From Rosenbergiella australiborealis (GTDB lineage Bacteria; Pseudomonadota; Gammaproteobacteria; Enterobacterales; Enterobacteriaceae): 64,000 bases of DNA. Below the pieces are notes generated by a model that saw only the letters and a program-made list of their open reading frames with translations, was not told the origin of the DNA and ran no database searches. Location: NCBI RefSeq assembly GCF_018494035.1, contig NZ_JABBFO010000003.1, positions 62,001 to 126,000 of the forward strand, read 5' to 3'. This document shows, in pieces, positions 23,045-32,926 of the stretch; the stretch's first letter is position 1, and every line of letters begins with the position of its first letter. The translations under genes were made by a program, and so were the position numbers.

Positions 23045-25888
23045 GTGAAATATTTAGTCTCTTTTAGGACAGCATTACGTGTTTCTCGCTATCTTTTTCG
23101 TGGCCTAGCGTTAGTTATTTGGCTTGTTGGTATACTGATTTCTCTTTTTACGATCACTGAATCGTTACATGAAAAAGAAAATCGCTTACGCGAGCAGCTT
23201 TTTACTTCTTTTTCGCAAACACAATTTCATGTCACTCATCTTTCCGAGGCTTCACGCGGATTAAAATATGTAGCTGAAAACCAGCTTAATCGCCCGCCTG
23301 CACAAGATGATGAGCCGAAAGAGTCTTCCCTCGATAATCCGATTCTTGCCGCAAGCGCTGCTGCTTTTTTCTCACTCTCTGCGGGTGCTGAGTGCCAAGA
23401 ACAAAAGGGTGCTTGGCAAAGTGCCTTTATTACGCTCAGTCATTATCTGCATCTCTTAGATAGCCAATATGCATCGACTTATGAAATCAGTAATATTTAT
23501 CTGCTTGATCGAAAAAGCAGTTGTGCGGCTAATTTTATGTTTAATGAGAGTAGCCTAGGTCAAGACGGTAGCCGATTACTACTACGGGATCACCAATTTG
23601 TTTTTCAAACTGCCAATGACGATACTTTGCGTAATCCGCTTTATTGGCTAGCCAGTGGTAATGCACGAGCAACCGGCAGCCTATTTATGAGTATGCCAAT
23701 CTATTCGGGCAATCAGCGAACTGCTGAGGTTGTGGTTGAGCAAAATCTTCGACTCGATGATACGCTAACCATTGGAAATATTCCTATTGATACAATGGTT
23801 ACTGATCGAAGTAATCGTATTTTATTAGCCAATAATAGTTGGGCTTTGCAACCGGTTGTCTCCTTATTACCAAGCAGTAAACAGTGGTTTGGATATATTG
23901 ATAACTACCGCTATTTGGCACTTAAAAATAGTCTTACCCCTGGCCCATTTAATATGGTCTATCTGGTCTCGACGACAATTCTCTTTGATCAGATGCGTTT
24001 GATGCTATTGAATACGTTATTGCTCAATCTTTTTACGGCATTGTTTTTAATTTGTCTGACGCTAATGTTTGAAAAGCGTATGTTTATCCCGGCTTTTAAT
24101 AATGCATTGCGGCTAGAAGAGCATGAACAATTTAACCGAAAAATTGTCGCATCTGCTCCAGTAGGGATTTGTATATTACGTACCAGTGATGGCAGTAATA
24201 TCTTAAGTAATGAACTTGCGCATAATTATCTGAGTGTTTTAACGCCAGAAGATAGGGTCAGAATTGGTGAAATTATCCGCGGGCAAGAAGTTAACTTTAT
24301 GGATGTGCTAACTGCCTCGAAAATTAACTTACAGATGAGTTTTGTACATAGCCGCTATCGTAATGAAGATGTGGCGATTTGCGTATTAATTGATGTCAGT
24401 GCTCGTGTGATGATGGAAAAATCGCTACAGGAAATTGCGAATAGTGCGGAGCAAGCTAGCCAATCAAAATCCATGTTCCTGGCAACCGTCAGCCACGAAT
24501 TACGTACGCCACTCTACGGTATTATTGGAAATTTGGACCTTTTACAAACGCGAGAGTTACCCGATAACATTCTCAGCTTAGTACAAGGAATGAATAACTC
24601 ATCGAGTTTATTACTCAAGATTATTAATGATATTCTCGATTTCTCGAAAATCGAATCTGAACAGTTGAAAATCTCTCCGGTGATCTTCTCACCCAGTGAG
24701 GTTATTTCCCATGTGGAAATGAATTATTTACCTTTGGTTATTCGTAAGCGATTAACACTTTGGTGCTTTATTGAAGCCGACGTGCCGTTGACGATGCTAG
24801 GCGATCCTATTCGTCTACAACAGGTTATTTCCAATCTATTAAGTAATGCCATCAAATTTACCCATACTGGGGGAATACTATTACACCTGTGGTGTGAGCA
24901 AGGTTACCTCCATATTCGCATTCGTGATACCGGTATAGGTATTCGTCAGCGCGACGTTTTACAACTTTTTGACCCATTTTTCCAAGTTGAAGGAAAGGTT
25001 CAGCGAAACTTTCAGGGTACAGGGCTCGGTTTGGCAATATGCGAAAAGTTAATCAATATGATGGATGGTGATATCACCGTTTGTTCTGAGCCCGATATTG
25101 GCAGTGAGTTTACGTTACGTCTACCTGTTTGGCAGGGTCAACGGTACGTACCGAGTACTGAGTTTAGTGATAAGTCAGTGGTAGTGCTAATAAGCAATCG
25201 CTACTTCTCAGAGTATATGATTCGATGTCTACAGGCACTGCAGATTGTGGTTAGCACAACGCTGCCAGAGGAAGAGGATCCGATGCGAGTCTTTATTACC
25301 GACGATGCGTCAACGTACCACGATGGTCGAACAGATGGAGTATGGATCCTCTTTTCGCCTTGGCACAATGATAAACCGACGCTGATGCCAGAAGGATATT
25401 GGTTGATGACAACCGCAAAAGCCTATGAGTTGCCTGAATTATTGACAAAAATTTGGCAATCCGCTCGGGTGAATATTAAGAGTGATGGGGTAACCGTCGC
25501 ACCGATAGAAGAACGCCATGAGCAGCGTATTTTGGTGGTGGATGATCATCCTATTAATCGTTTATTACTCAGTGAACAGTTAACTACTCTTGGTTACCGT
25601 ACACGCACCGCTAAAGATGGGCTTGATGCCTTGGAAGTATTAAAAGTCGGTGAGATCGATATTGTCTTAACCGATATTAATATGCCAAATTTAGATGGCT
25701 ACGGTTTGGCAAGACAACTTCGTCGTGAAGGGAAAAGTTATCCTATCATCGGGCTTACTGCCAATGCTTTAGTCAAAGAGCAACAGTTATGCTTGGATGC
25801 AGGGATGAACGATTGTCTTTCTAAACCCATTACACTTGAAGAATTACAGAGGGCGTTACAGACATACCTTTCGATGAAAGAAAACTAG
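23045..25888 (+). CDS. rcsC: Rcs phosphorelay hybrid sensor kinase
   Basis: 947 aa inner-membrane hybrid kinase of the Rcs envelope-stress relay. It has an N-terminal membrane segment (residues 20-40), a large periplasmic domain, and a second membrane segment near residue 320. The H-box VSHELRTPL has His484, followed by ATPase motifs SNLLSNAIKFT, DTGIGI and GTGLGLAIC. A C-terminal receiver has phospho-accepting Asp877 in VLTDINMPN. It converges on rcsB-rcsD across a bidirectional terminator, as in E. coli. Confidence 0.95.
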   Translation: MKYLVSFRTALRVSRYLFRGLALVIWLVGILISLFTITESLHEKENRLREQLFTSFSQTQFHVTHLSEASRGLKYVAENQLNRPPAQDDEPKESSLDNPILAASAAAFFSLSAGAECQEQKGAWQSAFITLSHYLHLLDSQYASTYEISNIYLLDRKSSCAANFMFNESSLGQDGSRLLLRDHQFVFQTANDDTLRNPLYWLASGNARATGSLFMSMPIYSGNQRTAEVVVEQNLRLDDTLTIGNIPIDTMVTDRSNRILLANNSWALQPVVSLLPSSKQWFGYIDNYRYLALKNSLTPGPFNMVYLVSTTILFDQMRLMLLNTLLLNLFTALFLICLTLMFEKRMFIPAFNNALRLEEHEQFNRKIVASAPVGICILRTSDGSNILSNELAHNYLSVLTPEDRVRIGEIIRGQEVNFMDVLTASKINLQMSFVHSRYRNEDVAICVLIDVSARVMMEKSLQEIANSAEQASQSKSMFLATVSHELRTPLYGIIGNLDLLQTRELPDNILSLVQGMNNSSSLLLKIINDILDFSKIESEQLKISPVIFSPSEVISHVEMNYLPLVIRKRLTLWCFIEADVPLTMLGDPIRLQQVISNLLSNAIKFTHTGGILLHLWCEQGYLHIRIRDTGIGIRQRDVLQLFDPFFQVEGKVQRNFQGTGLGLAICEKLINMMDGDITVCSEPDIGSEFTLRLPVWQGQRYVPSTEFSDKSVVVLISNRYFSEYMIRCLQALQIVVSTTLPEEEDPMRVFITDDASTYHDGRTDGVWILFSPWHNDKPTLMPEGYWLMTTAKAYELPELLTKIWQSARVNIKSDGVTVAPIEERHEQRILVVDDHPINRLLLSEQLTTLGYRTRTAKDGLDALEVLKVGEIDIVLTDINMPNLDGYGLARQLRREGKSYPIIGLTANALVKEQQLCLDAGMNDCLSKPITLEELQRALQTYLSMKEN

Positions 25889-25913
25889 AAGCCTAGGATA
25901 AGCTTCTAGTTTT
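25881..25913. terminator. Bidirectional terminator between rcsC and rcsB
   Basis: AAAACTAGAAGC and GCTTCTAGTTTT form a 12-base stem with A and T runs on both strands. It overlaps the last codons of rcsC. Confidence 0.9.
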
Positions 25914-25919
25914 GTCCTG

Positions 25920-26567
25920 CTACTCTTCGTTTGAGGAGTGGCTTACTGAAGAGAGATAGTTAAGCAGAGCAATATCATTGTCGACGCCTAACTTCATCAT
26001 CGCTGATTTCTTTTGGCTACTGATCGTTTTAATACTGCGATTGAGTTTACGTGCAATTTCAGTGACTAAGAAGCCCTCAGCAAAAAGACGTAGTACTTCA
26101 CTCTCTTTTGGTGAGAGGCGTTTATCTCCATAGCCACCTGCACTAATTTTCTCTAACAGACGTGCCACAGAGTCTGGGGTGTATTTCTTCCCTTTTTGTA
26201 ACGCGGCTAGAGCTTTTGGTAAGTCAGTGGGTGCACCTTGTTTAAGAACAATACCTTCAATATCAAGATCAAGCACTGATCCTAAAATGGCAGGATTGTT
26301 GTTCATCGTCAAAACAATGATTGAGATATCAGGGTAATGACGCTTGATATATTTGATAAGGGTAATACCGTCACCGTATTTATCTCCAGGCATAGAGAGA
26401 TCGGTAATCAGTACATGGGCATCAAGTTTACCAAGATTGTTAATCAGTGTGGTAGAGTCTTCAAATTCGCCCACTACATTGACCCATTCGATTTGTTCTA
26501 ACGATTTACGAATTCCGAAAAGTACAATCGGATGGTCGTCGGCGATAATTACATTCATATTATTCAT
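25920..26567 (-). CDS. rcsB: Rcs response regulator
   Basis: 215 aa response regulator of the Rcs system, controlling capsule, motility and envelope genes with or without partners such as RcsA. The receiver has DDHPIVLFG and Asp56 in LITDLSMPGD; the LuxR-type HTH is LSPKESEVLRLFAEGFLVTE. The start MNNMNVIIADDHP is taken by identity with E. coli RcsB; an upstream in-frame extension lies inside rcsD and is rejected. It overlaps the rcsD stop by eight bases. Confidence 0.97.
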   Translation of the reverse strand: MNNMNVIIADDHPIVLFGIRKSLEQIEWVNVVGEFEDSTTLINNLGKLDAHVLITDLSMPGDKYGDGITLIKYIKRHYPDISIIVLTMNNNPAILGSVLDLDIEGIVLKQGAPTDLPKALAALQKGKKYTPDSVARLLEKISAGGYGDKRLSPKESEVLRLFAEGFLVTEIARKLNRSIKTISSQKKSAMMKLGVDNDIALLNYLSSVSHSSNEE

Positions 26568-29220
26568 TTTTTTGGCTACCTTGCTGTAGCAGTGAGTCAA
26601 CATAGTGCTGAAGTTCACTGATACTCATCATAATGTTCGATTTATGGTGTTGCTCAATCTGTTGCTCAATCGTCTCGCAGTACATTTTACCTTTTTGCAA
26701 ATTTAGCATCGCAAAAACGCCCTTGAGTCGATGTGCTGTTAAGGCAAGTGCAGCGTCGTTTTCACTAGCCACTTCACTGCGTAACTTGTCCATATCTTCT
26801 TTAACGGTTTGTTCAAAGATTGAGTAGTACTCTGAATTCCCCCACAATGAAGTCGATACATTTTCCTCTCCTTGTGATAATACATCTTCTGCAATTTGTT
26901 GTTCTATCAATGCCATAATGGCATCGAGGATAGAACGGCTAATATTAGTATTAGCCTGTTTGTGACGGAGATGACGGGTCAATAACTCAGGCTTGGTAGA
27001 GAGTAGGACTCCCCAATCGTCCAGTTGTTCCACATCATCGGTAATCATCAGATCACACTGTTGACCTGAATATCGATCCTCTGGAAAATCATACTTCGCT
27101 CCCCAGCGCAGAAGTTGTCGACAGATAATAGAGCGAACATCATCGGCGACAATACTGACCAATACTCGGACACCTTCCAGAATTTGCTCATCACCTTCTT
27201 CCGTTGATGTGACTGGCGGTACAGTAAACGCCAATTGATAACGTGTACCAATAGGAATCTTCGACTCAATAACTAACGTTCCGTGAAACAGCGATAGCAA
27301 CTGTCTACAAAAGAACAGGTCTAAGCTAGTTGAATATTCTGCGTTCTCAGCACTGACGGCGTTGATAAACGGAAACTCAATATTTTCCTGCTCTTGTGGA
27401 GAAAGCCCCGGCCCAGTATCAACAATTTCTAGCAAAAGTCGATCAGCATATTCCGTACTTTGCGAAATCTTTAATTTAATTTTTCCCCATACTGTATTTT
27501 CTATCGAGTAGCGAAGTATAGTTGTAATTATCTGAAAAATGAGTGACGCGTCGCCCAATCGATGGCTTTCTACCAATTCACTGTTGTCGACCACGAGCAG
27601 TACCCCTTTTTCGGTTGCTATGGATTGAGTTTCCGTGATGACGTCATCCAAAATATGTTGCAGGTCGATCTCCTGCGGATCAGGCACCCAGCGACCCGAT
27701 TCAACTTCATTTAAGGTACTGATATTGCCGACTAAGCGTCCTAAGTGTTTCACGCCTTGGCGTAAGCCATCGGGGAGTGTATGGGGCGATAAGCTATCAA
27801 ATTGCGTGACATCATGTTCAACCCGGTGCATCGGCTTAGCCAACGTGGCACTTAATTGTTCAAAGAATTGCTGGCGCAATGTATGATTTTTCTCTAGCAC
27901 GCTTTGCGCTTGTTGCAGTTGTTGATTGACCAGTTGCTCGCGATTTTGTTCACGGAAGGCAAATATATGATAGTGGTTAATCACTTGACTGGTGTAATGC
28001 CGGACTTGATAAATCTCATTATTTACCGTGACCTGCAAAAGCTCGAACGGATTTGAGGACATATCCACCATTTTTTTGACATTAAGGTGCGGGACTAAAT
28101 GATCGGATATTTCGTTAGAAAGTAGAATTTTTTCTTGATTCGCATCATAGATAAGATAGCCAAGGGGAAAGTTCTTAACTAATTCTTGCGCGAATTGCTG
28201 CAATTTTTCCACCCACGGATCCACCTTTACCGTTGGCTGTGCTTTATTTTCCTTTACAAATACTAATGCCGTTGCAATCAGGGCAATTAGCCCTAATAAG
28301 ATCAAATAAACCGGTAAGAGTTCATCGATCATTGCATGAATGACGTGCATTAAAGGTAAATGGTAGATAGCCGAGAGCGGAGAATCATTTAATGGACGAA
28401 TGATGTCGATACTTAATGCCGAGAGGTTAAGCGAATTACTGCCCGATCCGCCTTTTTTTACAATGACTTCTTCATTATGAATTTGTAATGCTGAAAGATC
28501 TAACTGGTTATTATTGATATCATCAATCGGCAGATCGACCGCTAAAATGGTAGCAAGATGACCAGGTTGATTAAATGTGGTACGCAGCGTGATAAATGCC
28601 GTATCGGAAAGCTGCAGATTACGACGCAAAGGAGAAAAACTCTCTTTCTCATCCAAAGTGTTCGCTTGTTGCAACATTTCATTGCGACGCCCTGCAATAT
28701 ATGAGGCGATATTCCGTCCTTCATAGCGGTTTAATTTACTAATAAGTTGCCCATTGGTAATCACAGAAAGGCTATTATCCTCGCCATTGAGATAGTACAG
28801 CGTCCACGTCAATTTCGCTGAGGCCCACAAGGTCTCTGTATACTGAGAAGTGTGTAAAGCGAGCTGTTCAGTTGACAAGCTGTGTTCGCCAAAGATTAGG
28901 GTTTCAACTTTAGGCGAGGGTGTTGTCAGGGCGTAAATACCAGGTTGAAGGGTAGATTGATCGATTGAATTATTATTCGCTTCAGCGTTAAGGGCATCTC
29001 GGGTGGCTGAGTCAAAAATTTGCCAAGAGATATAACGGTATTTATTGATACGGTTTTGTAACGATTTTGTGAAGATACTGACTGACTCACCTTGTTGCTC
29101 GATAATGGTTAAACCGTTGCTGTATACCAAACTGATAAAAGAAATGATAAGTAGCGTAAGCAGCAAGATAAGAAGTTTACGCAAATTATTTGGCGTCATT
29201 TCAGGTATTTTAAACAGCAT
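26560..29220 (-). CDS. rcsD: Rcs phosphotransfer protein
   Basis: 886 aa. RcsD carries phosphate from RcsC to RcsB. It has an N-terminal membrane segment (LLILLLTLLIISFISLVYS), a periplasmic domain, a second membrane segment near residue 310, a degenerate kinase-like region, and a C-terminal HPt domain with the phospho-accepting His in LTAHRLKGVFAML. The sequence is clearly more diverged from E. coli than RcsB is. ATG 29220 was chosen from in-frame options 29220 and 29199; an upstream TTG at 29298 would give an untypical N-terminus. It is cotranscribed with rcsB. Confidence 0.92.
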   Translation of the reverse strand: MLFKIPEMTPNNLRKLLILLLTLLIISFISLVYSNGLTIIEQQGESVSIFTKSLQNRINKYRYISWQIFDSATRDALNAEANNNSIDQSTLQPGIYALTTPSPKVETLIFGEHSLSTEQLALHTSQYTETLWASAKLTWTLYYLNGEDNSLSVITNGQLISKLNRYEGRNIASYIAGRRNEMLQQANTLDEKESFSPLRRNLQLSDTAFITLRTTFNQPGHLATILAVDLPIDDINNNQLDLSALQIHNEEVIVKKGGSGSNSLNLSALSIDIIRPLNDSPLSAIYHLPLMHVIHAMIDELLPVYLILLGLIALIATALVFVKENKAQPTVKVDPWVEKLQQFAQELVKNFPLGYLIYDANQEKILLSNEISDHLVPHLNVKKMVDMSSNPFELLQVTVNNEIYQVRHYTSQVINHYHIFAFREQNREQLVNQQLQQAQSVLEKNHTLRQQFFEQLSATLAKPMHRVEHDVTQFDSLSPHTLPDGLRQGVKHLGRLVGNISTLNEVESGRWVPDPQEIDLQHILDDVITETQSIATEKGVLLVVDNSELVESHRLGDASLIFQIITTILRYSIENTVWGKIKLKISQSTEYADRLLLEIVDTGPGLSPQEQENIEFPFINAVSAENAEYSTSLDLFFCRQLLSLFHGTLVIESKIPIGTRYQLAFTVPPVTSTEEGDEQILEGVRVLVSIVADDVRSIICRQLLRWGAKYDFPEDRYSGQQCDLMITDDVEQLDDWGVLLSTKPELLTRHLRHKQANTNISRSILDAIMALIEQQIAEDVLSQGEENVSTSLWGNSEYYSIFEQTVKEDMDKLRSEVASENDAALALTAHRLKGVFAMLNLQKGKMYCETIEQQIEQHHKSNIMMSISELQHYVDSLLQQGSQKNE

Positions 29221-29327
29221 ACAAGTCTCAATTGTCGGAGATAGGCGGTATTGTGCAATTATGCCAGAAGTTACAGAAGGTGTAACTGTCGCCGTCAATC
29301 ATAAGAAAATAGCTTCGATTGCGGGGC

Positions 29328-29414
29328 AAAAAAAACCGAGCAGAAGCTCGGTAGGAAGTGAATAAAACTTATAACTTAGATAAAAAAACAATAATAAATA
29401 TAAATGATGATAGC
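29328..29414 (-). ncRNA. micF: MicF regulatory RNA
   Basis: An 87-base RNA is predicted on the minus strand, divergent from ompC and beyond rcsD, exactly where E. coli has micF. Its 5' end, GCTATCATCATTTATATTTA, shares the first 12 bases with E. coli MicF, the part that pairs with porin mRNA. The 3' end is a terminator, CCGAGC-TTCT-GCTCGG followed by eight T. The middle is AT-rich and not conserved, as expected for this RNA. It should repress an OmpF-type porin by antisense pairing with the help of Hfq. Confidence 0.88.
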
Positions 29415-29564
29415 GGGGTAATAGTAATACTTAGAAGGCTAATCGTTTGAACATTCAGTGCGATTAGAAGAGCGATATCGAGTTTTACCCACAAAACAGG
29501 ATGAGGGTAAATGTCAATGATCGTCAGAAATTGTCATTGATGGCGCTAAAAGATGAAATTTATA

Positions 29565-29640
29565 GGTTGAAAATTTACATTTGTACATAAATTAGAAATA
29601 CGTTGAAACATCTTCTATGTTTTATTGTTTTGCTACAAAG
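29565..29640 (+). promoter_or_regulatory. Candidate OmpR sites and promoter region of ompC/micF
   Basis: TACGTTGAAACATCT at 29599-29613 resembles the first OmpR box of E. coli ompC (core TTGAAACATCT). A second AT-rich half-site TTTTATTGTTTTGC follows, and TTTACATTTGTACAT lies upstream. The position between micF and ompC fits OmpR control of both. The assignment rests on motif likeness only. Confidence 0.5.
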
Positions 29641-29737
29641 ATTTTCACACTTCGCCTTACTATTATAGCCAGTGAAGTGTTTTTTGCACAATTACTTGAT
29701 TTTTTTTCAGGATTGATAGTTTTCGAGGAAAATAAAG

Positions 29738-30859
29738 ATGAAAATCCGCGCTCTTTCTTTGCTTATTCCCGCACTTCTCGTCGCAGGTTCTGCAGGTGCT
29801 GCAGAAATCTACAATAAAGATGGTAATAAATTAGATTTATTCGGTAAAGTCGACGGTCTACATTATTTTTCTAATGATGACAGTAACAACGGTGACGAAT
29901 CTTATATGCGTTTCGGTTTTCAAGGCGAAACACAAGTTACCGATCAACTGACAGGTTATGGGCAATGGGAATATCAAGTTGCGTTAAATAACGCTGAGTC
30001 ACAAGGTACGGCAAATAATTACACGCGTATTGGCTACGCCGGTCTACGTTTTGCTAATTCAGGCTCAATCGATTATGGCCGTAGTTATGGCGTAATGTAT
30101 GATATTGCTGGCTGGACAGATGTACTGCCGGAATTCGGTGGTGATACCTACGGTGCTGACAACTTCTTATTCCAACGTAGTAACGGTTTAGCTACTTATC
30201 GTAATAATAATTTCTTTGGTCTTGTTGATGGATTAAATTTCGCCGTCCAATATCAAGGAAAAAATAGTAATTCGACTGAGTCACCGAACGGTCGTGATGT
30301 TTTAGGGCAAAACGGCGATGGTTGGGGACTCAGCACGACCTACGATCTAGGTAACGGTTTATCTGTTGGCGGAGCAATGTTCTCGTCTGATCGTACGAAC
30401 GATCAAAATGGCAGTAACAATTACAGTGCAATTCAAGGCCGCGGTGATAAAGCGACGGCTTATTCGGGTGGATTAAAGTATGACGCTAACCAAGTCTACT
30501 TAGCAGCAATGTTTACCCGTTCTTATAACGCCACCAAATTTGGTGATTCAAGCAGCAGCGACAGCGTTTACGGCTATGCGAACAAAGCTAATAACCTTGA
30601 GCTAGTAGCTCAGTACCAATTTGATTTTGGCTTACGTCCTTCTTTAGCCTACGTCACCTCACGTGGCTCTGATATTGGTACTTATGGCACGCAAAACTTG
30701 AAGAAATATGTTGATGTTGGTGCCACTTATTACTTCAACAAAAACATGTCTACCTATGTTGATTATCAAATCAACTTGCTGAAAGATAATACCTTCACTG
30801 AAGCTGCGGGTATCACAACTGATAATACCGTTGCATTGGGCTTGGTTTACCAGTTCTAA
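29738..30859 (+). CDS. ompC: Outer-membrane general porin, OmpC type
   Basis: 373 aa trimeric porin with a signal peptide ([21 protein letters not shown], cleavage before AEIYNKDG). The constriction-loop motif PEFGGDT is present, and the protein ends in the aromatic Phe needed for outer-membrane assembly. Repeated amphipathic beta strands of the 16-stranded barrel are evident. Location next to micF and rcsD supports OmpC over OmpF. Loops rich in Asn, Ser and Gly differ from E. coli, as usual for surface-exposed parts. Confidence 0.93.
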   Translation: MKIRALSLLIPALLVAGSAGAAEIYNKDGNKLDLFGKVDGLHYFSNDDSNNGDESYMRFGFQGETQVTDQLTGYGQWEYQVALNNAESQGTANNYTRIGYAGLRFANSGSIDYGRSYGVMYDIAGWTDVLPEFGGDTYGADNFLFQRSNGLATYRNNNFFGLVDGLNFAVQYQGKNSNSTESPNGRDVLGQNGDGWGLSTTYDLGNGLSVGGAMFSSDRTNDQNGSNNYSAIQGRGDKATAYSGGLKYDANQVYLAAMFTRSYNATKFGDSSSSDSVYGYANKANNLELVAQYQFDFGLRPSLAYVTSRGSDIGTYGTQNLKKYVDVGATYYFNKNMSTYVDYQINLLKDNTFTEAAGITTDNTVALGLVYQF

Positions 30860-30878
30860 TTACGCTGGATTGTTAACG

Positions 30879-30909
30879 AAAATAGGATGCTTAAGCATCC
30901 TATTTTTTT
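30879..30909 (+). terminator. Terminator of ompC
   Basis: AAAATAGGATGC, TTAA loop, GCATCCTATTTTTTT. Confidence 0.92.
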
Positions 30910-30926
30910 GAGAGGAATATAGCCAA

Positions 30927-31088
30927 TTATAGGGTGGGGGATTGGTTATTCGGTTGTGAAGATGAAGTAGAATCTCGTAAGCAGTAATGTCCTTCCATAA
31001 ACAATCCATTAGCGCTAAAACCACCACCTAATAACCATTGGTCATACAATGCTCGACATTGGGTTAATAATTGTTGAAATCTTTGCAT
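30927..31088 (-). CDS. Small protein of unknown function, 53 aa
   Basis: A short frame starting MQRFQQLLTQCRALYDQW with a textbook ribosome binding site (AGGAGGTGA, five bases before the ATG), which is the main support. The first half is probably an amphipathic helix; the middle is Gly-rich (LLGGGFSANGLF) and the tail is Ser/Pro-rich. It faces ompC and reads away from apbE. I do not recognise it. Conservation of the frame between related genomes would decide whether it is real. Confidence 0.5.
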   Translation of the reverse strand: MQRFQQLLTQCRALYDQWLLGGGFSANGLFMEGHYCLRDSTSSSQPNNQSPTL

Positions 31089-31253
31089 CGGTCACCTCCT
31101 CATTAAGCGTACCTTATCACTGCAAAGACGGTGCCAATGTTAGCATTGGCTGACACGTACAATAGGGGCTTAATCAGTAGAATGAAGGCTCTAATCTGGT
31201 GCACAGTGATGCGCGCTTTGCTTCTTTTCGGCTCAAGCAGTGAGAGACCAACC

Positions 31254-32285
31254 ATGATAAAAAGAGGATTTCGTCTTACATCCGTACTGATAATCGGTGT
31301 ATTACTACTAGGGTGTGAGCGAGCGCTAGAGCAGGATCACGTGTTTCAAGGTAAAACAATGGGAACCGTTTGGCGGGTAACGGCAAGTGGATTATCAGCC
31401 ACACAGGCCAAGGCACTTCCCGACCTTATCCAACAACAACTAGACCAAGATGATCAAGAACTCTCGACGTGGAAAAAGGATTCGTGGCTTTCTCGGTTCA
31501 ATCAGAACCCGAGCCTAGCTCCGCAGCCTGTCAGTGATAATGTCGCAGCCATTATTACCAGTGCAATGAAAGTTGGCCGTGCGACGCAAGGCGCCATGGA
31601 TATTACCATCGGGCCTCTGGTTAACTTGTGGGGGTTTGGCCCTGATGCAATTCCGACTCATACGCCGAGTGATTCACAGATAGCTTTAGCGAAAGAAAAA
31701 GTGGGTTTACAGCATTTAACCTTAAGTGTAAGCGCCAGTGGTAATACGTTGAGAAAAGATATTCCTGATCTGTATGTCGATTTATCAACGGTCGGTGAGG
31801 GATTTGCGGCGGATCATCTTGCGAGATTGATGGAGCAGCAAGGCGTGCGAAATTATTTAGTGTCGGTAGGCGGGGCACTCATTTCTCGGGGTCATAATCA
31901 ACAAGGTAACTCATGGCGGGTTGCAGTACAAAAACCGACTGATAAAGTGAATCAGGCACAAATTGTGGTCGATTTACAAGGGCATGGAATTAGTACCTCC
32001 GGTGATTATCGTAATTATTATGAGTTAGATGGTAAACGTATTTCGCATATTATTGATCCCGCAACTGGCCGGCCGATCGAACATCACTTGGTTTCAGCAA
32101 CCGTTATCGCAACCACTGCATTAGAGGCAGATTCGTGGGATACAGGGTTAATGGTACTGGGAACGGAAAAAGCAAAAGCATTAGCATTACGTGATCATCT
32201 CGCCGTTTATTTAATCGTTAAACAAGGCGATCATTTTATTGGCTGGGCATCGCCGACCTTTAAGACATTTTTAGTTAATGACTAA
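31254..32285 (+). CDS. apbE: FAD:protein FMN transferase, lipoprotein
   Basis: 343 aa ApbE-family enzyme that covalently attaches FMN to target proteins in the periplasm. The N-terminus is a lipoprotein signal (lipobox LLLGC near residue 19). Family motifs include GKTMGTVW, VGEGFAADHLA, YLVSVGGALISRG, GISTSGDYRNYYELDGKRIS followed by HIIDPATGRP, and EADSWDTGLMVLG. ATG 31254 is chosen because the signal peptide begins there; an in-frame extension upstream is not signal-like. It is followed after 20 bases by alkB. Confidence 0.93.
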   Translation: MIKRGFRLTSVLIIGVLLLGCERALEQDHVFQGKTMGTVWRVTASGLSATQAKALPDLIQQQLDQDDQELSTWKKDSWLSRFNQNPSLAPQPVSDNVAAIITSAMKVGRATQGAMDITIGPLVNLWGFGPDAIPTHTPSDSQIALAKEKVGLQHLTLSVSASGNTLRKDIPDLYVDLSTVGEGFAADHLARLMEQQGVRNYLVSVGGALISRGHNQQGNSWRVAVQKPTDKVNQAQIVVDLQGHGISTSGDYRNYYELDGKRISHIIDPATGRPIEHHLVSATVIATTALEADSWDTGLMVLGTEKAKALALRDHLAVYLIVKQGDHFIGWASPTFKTFLVND

Positions 32286-32305
32286 CCGATCAATATGGAG
32301 AAGTA

Positions 32306-32926
32306 ATGTTAGACTTTTTTCATGATGAGGAGCCTTGGCAGGAGGCTCTTGCCCCCGGTGCGCTGATCCTACGACGCTTTGTGCAACAGGATGATTTAGT
32401 CCTTTACCAAGAAATTAATCGGATAGCGATGCAACATCCCTTTATACATCGGGTAACGCCTGGTGGATTTACTATGTCTGCAGCCATGACTGGCTGTGGT
32501 GCCGCACAATGGGTATCGGCACGTGACGGTTATCTAAATACGAGAGAGACCATTGCGCTGAATCAGACTTTTCTCGACTTGGCGAAACGCGCTGCTGCCA
32601 CAGCGGGTTATGCCGATTTTATTCCAGACAGCTGCTTGATTAATCGTTATGCTGTTGACAGCAAAATGACGTTGCATCAAGACAAAAATGAACGCGATTT
32701 AACGCAACCTATTGTTTCGATTTCACTTGGACTACCGGCAATTTTTCTCTTTGGGGGACTGATGCGCAGCGATAAAACAGCTAAAGTTTTATTAGAGCAT
32801 GGGGATGTTGTGGTGTGGGGGGGGGCTTCACGCTTATGTTTTCATGGCATCTTACCGATTAAAGCCGGTATCCATCCTTTAACCGGGCCTTATCGTTTCA
32901 ATTTAACCTTCCGTCAGGCGTTATAA
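32306..32926 (+). CDS. alkB: Alpha-ketoglutarate-dependent DNA repair dioxygenase
   Basis: 206 aa AlkB, which removes methyl groups from 1-methyladenine and 3-methylcytosine by oxidation. The iron ligands are seen in MTLHQDKNE (His and Asp) and LCFHGILP (distal His). The 2-oxoglutarate-binding arginines are in YRFNLTFR at the C-terminus. A substrate-pocket segment GGFTMSAAMTGCG is conserved. No ada gene lies next to it, unlike E. coli. It overlaps the 3' end of the convergent PPTase gene by six bases. Confidence 0.94.
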   Translation: MLDFFHDEEPWQEALAPGALILRRFVQQDDLVLYQEINRIAMQHPFIHRVTPGGFTMSAAMTGCGAAQWVSARDGYLNTRETIALNQTFLDLAKRAAATAGYADFIPDSCLINRYAVDSKMTLHQDKNERDLTQPIVSISLGLPAIFLFGGLMRSDKTAKVLLEHGDVVVWGGASRLCFHGILPIKAGIHPLTGPYRFNLTFRQAL

